DNA from: Actinospica sp035712985
GTDB lineage: Bacteria; Actinomycetota; Actinomycetes; Streptomycetales; Catenulisporaceae
Direction: 5' to 3'
Length of the DNA: 11,961 bases
NCBI GenBank assembly: GCA_035712985.1
Contig: DASTAE010000154.1
Location: 1 to 11,961, forward strand
Numbering within the stretch: position 1 is the first letter of the stretch; every line of letters begins with the position of its first letter. Below are positions 6,190-11,961 of the stretch, piece after piece. The notes below the pieces were generated by a model. The model worked only from the letters and a program-made list of their open reading frames with translations. It ran no database searches and was not told the origin of the DNA. Both the position numbers and the translations under genes were made by a program.

Positions 6190-6804
6190 ATGCCCTCTGA
6201 CGGACTGAGCCGCCGATTGCTGTTCGGCCGGGCCGCCGCGGTCTCCGCCGGACTCGCGGTCGGCGCCCCGCTGGTCGAGCCGCCGGGGACCGCGGAGGCG
6301 GCGGACGCGGCGGCCGCTCCCGCGGACGCCGGCACGGTGTCGATCTCCTGCTCGGTGAACGGGAAGACCAAGACGCTGACGGCCGACGCGCGGGTCACGC
6401 TGTTGGACGCCCTACGCGAGCGCTGGGCCCTGACCAGCACCAAGAAGGGCTGCGACCGCGGGCAGTGCGGCGCGTGCACGGTGCTCGTGGACGGCAGGCG
6501 CGTGCTCTCCTGCCTGACGCTCGCGGCGACGGTGAACGGACACGAGGTCACCACGACCGGCGGCCTCCAGTCCGGCGGGACGCTGAACCCGGTGCAGCAG
6601 GCGTTCATCGACAACGACGCGATGCAGTGCGGGTTCTGCACCTCGGGCCAGATCATGTCGGCGGTCGCGCTGATCCAGGAGGGCCACGCGGGCAGCGAGG
6701 CCGAGATCCGGGAGTGGATGTCGGGCAACCTCTGCCGCTGCGGCTGCTACTCGAACATCGTGGACGCGGTCACCCAGGCCGCCGCCGCGCAGGGGAGGGC
6801 GTGA
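6190..6804 (+). CDS. Aldehyde oxidoreductase small subunit, two [2Fe-2S] clusters, Tat-exported (PaoA-like)
   Basis: This 204-residue protein is the electron-transfer subunit of a xanthine oxidase-family molybdoenzyme. The N-terminus has a twin-arginine signal, S-R-R-L-L-F at residues 7-12, followed by a hydrophobic stretch (AAAVSAGLAVGAPLV) and an AEA-type cleavage region near 35-40. The plant-ferredoxin-like [2Fe-2S] cluster is held by C88, C93, C96 and C108 (GCDRGQCGACTVLVDG). The second, in the helical domain, uses C147, C150, C182 and C184 (QCGFCTSGQ and LCRCGCYS). Architecture and length match PaoA (YagT) of E. coli, which is periplasmic. In a Gram-positive cell the complex would act outside the membrane. 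The start is supported by GAGGGGGA (6174-6181). It is the first gene of a five-gene operon and overlaps the next start by one base (TGATG). Confidence 0.93.
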   Translation: MPSDGLSRRLLFGRAAAVSAGLAVGAPLVEPPGTAEAADAAAAPADAGTVSISCSVNGKTKTLTADARVTLLDALRERWALTSTKKGCDRGQCGACTVLVDGRRVLSCLTLAATVNGHEVTTTGGLQSGGTLNPVQQAFIDNDAMQCGFCTSGQIMSAVALIQEGHAGSEAEIREWMSGNLCRCGCYSNIVDAVTQAAAAQGRA

Positions 6805-7784
6805 TGCAGGGTTTTGACTACACCGCCGCCACCACCGTCACGCAGGCCGTCGGCGCCGCGGGCACCGGCTCGGCTTATCTGGCCGGCGGCACCACGCTCG
6901 TCGATCTGATGAAGCTCGACGTCATGGGGCCGAGCACCGTCATCGATATCAATGCCCTTCCGCTCACTGCCGTGACCACGGACTCGGCCGGCCTGCACAT
7001 CGGCGCGCTGGCGCGGATGAGCGACGTCGCGGGCAACTCGCTGGTCACCAGCGCGTTCCCGGTGCTCTCGCAGGCGCTGCTCGCCTCGGCGTCTCCGCAG
7101 ATCCGCAACATGGCGTCGATCGGCGGGAACCTGTTGCAGCGCACCCGCTGCGACTACTTCCGCGACGTGAACGTCGCGTGCAACAAGCGCGATCCCGGCT
7201 CGGGCTGCCCCGCCCAGACCGGGGCGAACCGGGGGCACGCGATCCTCGGGACCAGCACCTCGTGCGCCGCGACGCATCCGAGCGACCTGGCCGTCGCGCT
7301 GACCGCGCTGGGCGCCAGCGTCCAACTCCAGAGCAGCAGTGGGACGCGGCAGGTCGCCCTTTCGGACTTCTACGTCGAGCCGGGGACGACTCCGCAGGTG
7401 GAGAACGCCTTGCAGGCGGGCGAGCTGGTCACCGGAGTACTGGTGCCGCCGCTGGCCTGGGCGACCAACTCGTCCTATCTGAAGATCCGCGACCGTCAGT
7501 CCTATGAGTTCGCGCTCAGTTCCGCCGCGATCGCCGTCGAGATGAACGGGAGCACGGTCACGGCGGCGCGGGTCGCGGTCGGCGGGGTGGGCACGGTCCC
7601 CTGGCGGCTGACCGCGGTCGAGGCTGCGCTGCAGGGGCAGACGGCGTCTCTCAGCACATTTACTACCGCCGCCGCGAAGGCCGTCGTGGGCGCGAAGACG
7701 CTGGCGGACAACGCTTTCAAGGTGACTCTGGTGCAGCGCGCCATCGTGCGCGCGCTGAGCGAACTGCTGGGAGTGACGTCATGA
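6804..7784 (+). CDS. Aldehyde oxidoreductase FAD subunit with [4Fe-4S] insertion (PaoB-like)
   Basis: This 326-residue protein of the CO-dehydrogenase medium-subunit family binds FAD. It contains the first FAD loop YLAGGTTLVDLMK (residues 25-37) and the second QIRNMASIGGNLLQ (99-112). Between FAD motifs lie C116, C126, C135 and C154 (RCDYFRD, ACNKRDPGSGC, STSCAATHPSD). This matches the insertion that holds an extra [4Fe-4S] cluster in E. coli PaoB and HcrB-type subunits. A CO_deh_flav_C-like domain occupies about 215-326. It has no signal peptide, so export would depend on the Tat signal of the small subunit. ATG 6804 overlaps the previous TGA by one base and follows GGGGAGGG (6792-6799). The stop overlaps the next start by ATGA. 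The cluster is inferred from cysteine spacing. Confidence 0.93.
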   Translation: MQGFDYTAATTVTQAVGAAGTGSAYLAGGTTLVDLMKLDVMGPSTVIDINALPLTAVTTDSAGLHIGALARMSDVAGNSLVTSAFPVLSQALLASASPQIRNMASIGGNLLQRTRCDYFRDVNVACNKRDPGSGCPAQTGANRGHAILGTSTSCAATHPSDLAVALTALGASVQLQSSSGTRQVALSDFYVEPGTTPQVENALQAGELVTGVLVPPLAWATNSSYLKIRDRQSYEFALSSAAIAVEMNGSTVTAARVAVGGVGTVPWRLTAVEAALQGQTASLSTFTTAAAKAVVGAKTLADNAFKVTLVQRAIVRALSELLGVTS

Positions 7785-9889
7785 GCACTTCGCCGATCGG
7801 ATCGCCGGTCAGCAGGGTCGACGCCCTGCTCAAGGTTACGGGCGGCGCCAAGTACGCGGCCGACAACATGCTGACGAACATGGCCTACGGCTACCTCGTG
7901 ACCGGCACCGTCGGCAAGGGGACCATCAGCGCGATGGCGACGTCGGCCGCGCTGGCCTCGCCGGGCGTGCTCGCGGTGTACACGCCGTTCAACCCGCTGA
8001 AGCTCTACGCGTACGGCGGCGACGAGAACGACGAGTTCACGCCGCCGTTGCAGGACAAGAACGTCCGCTACTACGGCCAGGTGATCGGCATGGTGGTCGC
8101 CGCGACCTTCGAGCAGGCCAGGGACGCGGCCGCGCTGGTGACCACGACGTACGCGAAGTCGACACCGGTCACCTCGATGACGCCGAGCTCGCCGGGCAGC
8201 GGGACGATATCAGAGGTCTACAACACCTCGATCGTGCACCATCACGCGATGGAGCCGCACGCGACCGTGGCCTCCTGGAGCGGCTCGCATCTGACGATCT
8301 ACACGGCCACCCAGGGCACTCCCCTGGTGATCAGCCGGCTCTCACACGCGCTCGGCGTCTCCAGCGCGAACATCCACGTGATCAATCCCTATGTGGGCGG
8401 CGCGTTCGGCGGGAAGTGGGGCAACTGGGCGCACACGCCGCTGACCGCCGCGGCCGCGCTGGCGCTGGGCCGGCCGGTGAAGACCGTGCTGACCCGCGAA
8501 CAGGTCTTCACCGTGGTCGGGCACCGTCCGAACACCAGCCAGACCGTGTCGCTGACGGCGAACAGCGGAGGCACGATCAGCGCGATCAAGCACATCGCGA
8601 CGGTCAGCAAGTCGAACTCCAGCAACTTCACCGAGAACCCGGCGTCGGTCTCGAAGACGACGTACGCCGCCGGTTCGATCAGCACCGGGCAGACCCCGGT
8701 CAGCATGGACATCCCGGCGACCACGATCATGCGGGCCCCGGGCGAGGCCAACGGCTCCTTCGCGCTCGAATCCGCGATGGACGAGCTCGCCGTGGCGCTG
8801 AACATGGACCCGCTGGCGCTGCGCCAGAAGAACTACGCGAACACCGTGCCCGGCGGCTCGACTCCGTGGTCCAGCAAGCATCTCGCGGAGTGCTACACGA
8901 CCGGGGCCAGCGCCTTCGGCTGGTCCAAGCGCTCGGCCAAGCCCGGCCAGGTGACCAACGGCGACTGGCTGGTCGGCCTCGGCATGGCCACCGCGGCCTA
9001 CCCGGCGGGACGCAGCGCGTCGACGCTGATGGTCCGCCTGCAGAACGACGGGACGGCCGTGGTCTCCGGCACCGGTTCGGACGCGGGCACCGGCCAGGCC
9101 ACCGTGTTCGCGATCCTCGGCGCGGCCGCGCTCGGAATCCCGGTCGCGCAGGTCAGCGCGGAGCTCGGCGACTCGACCCTGCCGACCGCGGCCAACGCGG
9201 GCGGATCGGGCTCCACGTCGAGCAACGGCACCGCGGTCAACGTCGCGGCGCAGGCCGCGATCAGTGCCCTGATCCAGCTGGCGATCACCAGCACCTCCTC
9301 GCCGTTCCACGGCAAGAGCGCCTCGTCCGTCACCTACAAGAACGGCGACCTCACCTCCGGCTCGACCACGATGAGCTTCGGCGCCCTGCTCACCAAGGTC
9401 AACGTGGCGGGCGTGGAGGCGACCGGCACGTCCGCGAAGAACACCACGAGCGGCTACGGCTTCATGTCCTTCGGCGCGATCTTCTGCGAGGTCCAGGTCA
9501 ACAAGTGGACCGCGGAGCCCCGGGTGACGCGGCTGCTCGCGGTGATGGACGCCGGCACGATCGTGGACTCGAAGACCGCCCGCAGCCAGATCATGGGCGG
9601 CATGATCATGGGGATCGGCCAGGCGCTGCTCGAGGGCACGATCCTGGAGTCCGACGGCCGCTTCGCCAACGCGAACCTGGCCTCCTACCTGGTCCCGGTG
9701 AACGCGGATCTTCCGCATATCGACGTGACCTTCCTGAACTACCCGGACACGATCCTGAACCCGATCGGCATGCGCGGCATCGGCGAGCTCGGCATCGTCG
9801 GCGCGGCCGGGGCGGTCGCCAACGCGGTCTACAACGCCACCGGGAAGCGCGTGCGCAACCTTCCTATCACCTTGGACAAACTGCTATGA
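7781..9889 (+). CDS. Aldehyde oxidoreductase molybdopterin (catalytic) subunit (PaoC-like)
   Basis: This 702-residue catalytic subunit is of the xanthine oxidase family. It oxidises an aldehyde to a carboxylate at a molybdenum-cytosine-dinucleotide type cofactor and passes electrons to the small and FAD subunits. The alpha/beta hammerhead domain spans about residues 14-130. Cofactor-binding motifs are VGGAFGGK (205-212), MRAPGE (317-322) and GSDAGTGQA in the second half. The catalytic glutamate is E669 in GIGELGIVG. The length fits PaoC (about 730). There is no signal peptide, which implies folded hitchhiker export with the Tat-bearing partner. GGGAG (7769-7773) lies 7 bases before ATG 7781. 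The start overlaps the FAD-subunit stop (ATGA) and the stop overlaps the GH105 start (ATGA). No PaoD/XdhC-like cofactor-insertion chaperone is in the window. The natural substrate is unknown. Confidence 0.94.
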   Translation: MSTSPIGSPVSRVDALLKVTGGAKYAADNMLTNMAYGYLVTGTVGKGTISAMATSAALASPGVLAVYTPFNPLKLYAYGGDENDEFTPPLQDKNVRYYGQVIGMVVAATFEQARDAAALVTTTYAKSTPVTSMTPSSPGSGTISEVYNTSIVHHHAMEPHATVASWSGSHLTIYTATQGTPLVISRLSHALGVSSANIHVINPYVGGAFGGKWGNWAHTPLTAAAALALGRPVKTVLTREQVFTVVGHRPNTSQTVSLTANSGGTISAIKHIATVSKSNSSNFTENPASVSKTTYAAGSISTGQTPVSMDIPATTIMRAPGEANGSFALESAMDELAVALNMDPLALRQKNYANTVPGGSTPWSSKHLAECYTTGASAFGWSKRSAKPGQVTNGDWLVGLGMATAAYPAGRSASTLMVRLQNDGTAVVSGTGSDAGTGQATVFAILGAAALGIPVAQVSAELGDSTLPTAANAGGSGSTSSNGTAVNVAAQAAISALIQLAITSTSSPFHGKSASSVTYKNGDLTSGSTTMSFGALLTKVNVAGVEATGTSAKNTTSGYGFMSFGAIFCEVQVNKWTAEPRVTRLLAVMDAGTIVDSKTARSQIMGGMIMGIGQALLEGTILESDGRFANANLASYLVPVNADLPHIDVTFLNYPDTILNPIGMRGIGELGIVGAAGAVANAVYNATGKRVRNLPITLDKLL

Positions 9890-11031
9890 GACTTCTGCGA
9901 AAGCCCCTCCTGCTCCTCGCCGCGGCCGCTCTGGCGTTCACCCCGACGGCTCCCGCGAAGGCGACGACGGCCGCGAGCACCGACTGGTCCGTCGCGATGG
10001 TGAACTCGACGATGAAGCGGTTCACGCCGAGCACCATCGGCCCCTGGTCGTACCAGGCCGGGCTCTACCTCTACGGCCAGTACCAGGTCTACCTGCGCAC
10101 CCACGACAAGGCGTATCTGACGTACATCGAGAACTGGGTGGACCGCTTCGTCTCCGCGAACGGCACGATCAATCAGAGTTTCGACAGCCTCGACAGCATG
10201 CTCGCCGGCCGGCTGCTGGTGATCCTGCACCACGAGACCGGCGCGGCGAAGTACGCGACCGCGGCGGCCACGATCCGGAACCGGCTCAACACCTACCCGC
10301 GCACCTCCGACGGCGGGTTCTGGCACGCCGACACCTCCTCGCGCGCGCACCAGCTGTGGGATGACGGCCTCTACATGGTCGTGCCGTTCCTGCTGGAGTA
10401 CGGCAAGGAGTTCAACGACTCCACCTACACAGACGCCGAGGCGGTCAAGCAGCTCACGGTCTACGCGAGCCACCTGCAGCAGCCCGACGGCCTGCTCCAG
10501 CACGCGTACGACGAGTCGAAGACGGCGAGCTGGGCCAACCCGACGACCGGGCTGTCCCCCGAGCAGTGGTGCCGGGCCAACGGCTGGTACGGAATGACGC
10601 TGGTCACCGCGCTCGACGACGTCCCGACCACGCAGCCGGGCCGCTCCGTGCTGCTGACCGACCTGGGCAAGTACGCCGCGGGCCTCGTGCACTATCAGGA
10701 CCCGAAGACCGGGCTGTGGTTCCAGGTCATCGACAAGCCGAGCGGGGCCGGCAACTGGACCGAGACCTCGTGCTCCAGCATGTTCGCCTACACGCTCTCA
10801 CTGGCCGTGCAGCACAAATACCTGGACACGTCGTACCAGGCGGTCGCCCAGAAGGCGTACCAGGGCGTGCTCGGCCGGATCTCGATCGGCAGCGACGGCC
10901 TGACGAACCTCACCACGATCTGCCCCGGGACGAACGTCGGCGACTACACGTACTACATCGACCGTCCGAAGGCCGTGAACGACCTGCACGGCCTCGGCTC
11001 ATTCCTGCTCATGAACGAGCAGCTTCGCTAA
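9886..11031 (+). CDS. Secreted GH105 unsaturated rhamnogalacturonyl hydrolase
   Basis: This 381-residue protein has a Sec signal peptide (MRLLRKPLLLLAAAALAFTP, cleavage near APAKA, residues 22-26). An (alpha/alpha)6 barrel follows: WSYQAGLYLYGQYQVYL (54-70), SFDSLDSMLAGRLL (98-111), HQLWDDGLYMVVPF (155-168), WCRANGWYGMTLVTALDD (228-245), GLWFQVIDKP and NWTETSCSSMFAYTL (290-304). D160 in LWDDGLYM aligns with the general acid of YteR (D143). These enzymes hydrate the 4,5-unsaturated uronate left by polysaccharide lyases at the end of pectic oligosaccharides such as rhamnogalacturonan I, releasing 5-keto-4-deoxyuronate. Most are cytoplasmic, so the signal peptide suggests extracellular action. 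The start overlaps the Mo-subunit stop (ATGA) with no strong ribosome site, so translation is probably coupled. GH88 is a related alternative. Confidence 0.9.
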   Translation: MRLLRKPLLLLAAAALAFTPTAPAKATTAASTDWSVAMVNSTMKRFTPSTIGPWSYQAGLYLYGQYQVYLRTHDKAYLTYIENWVDRFVSANGTINQSFDSLDSMLAGRLLVILHHETGAAKYATAAATIRNRLNTYPRTSDGGFWHADTSSRAHQLWDDGLYMVVPFLLEYGKEFNDSTYTDAEAVKQLTVYASHLQQPDGLLQHAYDESKTASWANPTTGLSPEQWCRANGWYGMTLVTALDDVPTTQPGRSVLLTDLGKYAAGLVHYQDPKTGLWFQVIDKPSGAGNWTETSCSSMFAYTLSLAVQHKYLDTSYQAVAQKAYQGVLGRISIGSDGLTNLTTICPGTNVGDYTYYIDRPKAVNDLHGLGSFLLMNEQLR

Positions 11032-11035
11032 CCAA

Positions 11036-11052
11036 GGAGAGTTGGACACTTG
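11036..11052 (+). promoter_or_regulatory. Ribosome site fixing a TTG start for the GH8 gene
   Basis: GGAGA (11036-11040), within AAGGAGA, lies 9 bases before TTG 11050. This TTG opens directly into a signal peptide, and no ATG or GTG lies nearby in frame before it. The nearer TTG at 11042 is out of frame and meets TGA after three codons. Confidence 0.7.
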
Positions 11053-11961
11053 AGACCCACACGTGCCCGGGCGCTCGCGCTCGGGCTGTCCCTCGCCACC
11101 GCCACGCTCGGCGTGGTCGCCGTGTCGGCGGTGACCTCGACGCCTGCCGAGGCCGCCACGCCGGTCGGCCATCCCTTCCCGACGCACGTGACCTACAAGG
11201 TCGGCGTCATGCCATCGGCCTCGCAGTCCTCGCGGGACGCGGCGGTCGAGAAGGCGTACAACGCGTGGAAGAGCACGTATCTCATCCACGGCTGCGCCTC
11301 GAACGAGTACTACGTCTCCACCAAGGGCGACGGCGACGCCACCAACAACGGCCCGGTCTCCGAGGGCCAGGGCTACGGGATGAACATCATCCCCCTGATG
11401 GCAGGCTACGACGCGGACGCGCAGACCGAGTTCAACGGCCTGTGGCAGCTCGTGAAGGACCACGAGGACCAATACGGCCTGATGGAGTGGCAGCTCGACG
11501 GCAAGACCTGCAAGTACTACAGCGGCGGCACTCCGGACGGGGCCACCGACGGAGACCTCGACATCGGCTACGGCCTGATCCTCGCCGACAAGCAGTGGGG
11601 CGGGTACACCAGCGACGCCAAAACCTGGCTGACCAACTTCTACAACCACAACGTGGCCCCCGACGGGCACCTCAAATGTGAGGACGACGGCCCGAACACC
11701 GACACCCGGCCTTCGGACCACATGATCGACCACCTGCGGGCGTTCGCGGCATATGACACCAGCCACGACTGGAACAAGGTCATCACCCGCACCGAGGCCG
11801 TGGACTCTTCGCTGGTGAGCAACTACTCCTCCACCAACGGCCTGCTGTCGGACTTCGTGGTCGGTGCTGATGGCAGCAGCCCCAAGCCGGCCCCGGCGAA
11901 CTATCAGGAGAACCAGCCGGACAACATCGTCGGCTACAACTCGATCCGTGTGCCGTGGCAC
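11050..11961 (+). CDS. Secreted GH8 glycoside hydrolase (C-terminus off window)
   Basis: Three hundred and four codons are visible, open at the right edge. An arginine-containing Sec-type signal peptide ends near PAEAA (residues 32-36). The GH8 core shows VSEGQGYGMNIIPLMAGYD with general acid E105, then WQLDGKTCKYYSGG, the signature GATDGDLDIGYGLILADKQW (164-183), and the start of the YNSIRVPWH motif (297-304), which is usually followed by the rest of the (alpha/alpha)6 barrel. GH8 enzymes are inverting endo-acting hydrolases of beta-1,4 glycans (cellulose, chitosan, lichenan, xylan) or reducing-end exo-xylanases. Substrate cannot be assigned without the C-terminal third and its catalytic base. 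TTG 11050 is chosen from the ribosome site. The gene follows GH105 by 18 bases in the same operon, so a plant-wall substrate is more likely than chitosan, by inference. Confidence 0.92.
   Translation, partial: MRPTRARALALGLSLATATLGVVAVSAVTSTPAEAATPVGHPFPTHVTYKVGVMPSASQSSRDAAVEKAYNAWKSTYLIHGCASNEYYVSTKGDGDATNNGPVSEGQGYGMNIIPLMAGYDADAQTEFNGLWQLVKDHEDQYGLMEWQLDGKTCKYYSGGTPDGATDGDLDIGYGLILADKQWGGYTSDAKTWLTNFYNHNVAPDGHLKCEDDGPNTDTRPSDHMIDHLRAFAAYDTSHDWNKVITRTEAVDSSLVSNYSSTNGLLSDFVVGADGSSPKPAPANYQENQPDNIVGYNSIRVPWH

Noticed and set aside
8342..9718. Long minus-strand open frame of 458 codons opposite the Mo subunit
   Set aside because: Arg/Gly/Val-rich with no domain pattern; it mirrors the high-GC codon bias of the well-supported plus-strand catalytic subunit.
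10999..11961. Minus-strand open frame of 320 codons opposite GH8
   Set aside because: Low-complexity Val/Gly/Arg sequence with no motif; the plus strand encodes a clear GH8 domain.

Overview
The window is high-GC DNA with densely packed genes, strong G/C third-position bias, GTG/TTG starts, AGGAGG-type ribosome sites and ATGA/GTGA gene overlaps. With an ECF42-type sigma factor, a free-standing roadblock protein and several secreted polysaccharide hydrolases, this points to a soil- or plant-associated actinomycete of the Streptomyces/Catenulispora kind. The genus is a guess. No tRNA, rRNA, CRISPR array or insertion sequence was seen.

Left part (1-3742) is regulatory and housekeeping-like. An ArsR-family repressor (partial, minus strand) faces a stand-alone roadblock/LC7 protein. 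Then comes a two-gene cassette: a DGPF/YCII protein and an ECF42-group sigma factor that overlaps it by GTGA. Upstream of the cassette is a TGTCGA-17-CGTC element that looks like the ECF42 autoregulatory promoter. On the minus strand follows a small membrane protein whose reading frame appears broken by one base at a G5 run (2782-2786). Next is a plus-strand SRPBCC protein. Both minus-strand genes in this area overlap the tails of the converging plus-strand genes.

Right part (3707-11961) looks like a plant-polysaccharide locus built around one divergent promoter region (5990-6189). Leftward runs a secreted 760-residue GH27 enzyme with NEW3 and C-terminal lectin-like domains. Rightward runs a tight operon of five genes: the Tat-exported [2Fe-2S] subunit, the FAD/[4Fe-4S] subunit and the molybdopterin subunit of a PaoABC-like aldehyde oxidoreductase, then a secreted GH105 unsaturated rhamnogalacturonyl hydrolase, then a secreted GH8 hydrolase cut by the window end. 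The first four genes are joined by 1-4 base overlaps, so their products are probably made together. Each divergent arm has a TTGACA -35 box with a 17-base spacer, and a 19-base palindrome (6147-6165) sits just after the inferred rightward start site, as expected for a repressor operator.

The most interesting point is the embedding of an exported molybdenum aldehyde oxidoreductase inside a pectin/hemicellulose hydrolase operon, translationally coupled to GH105. GH105 releases an unsaturated uronate that rearranges to an aldehyde-bearing keto-sugar, so extracellular oxidation of a sugar or plant-wall aldehyde is a testable hypothesis.
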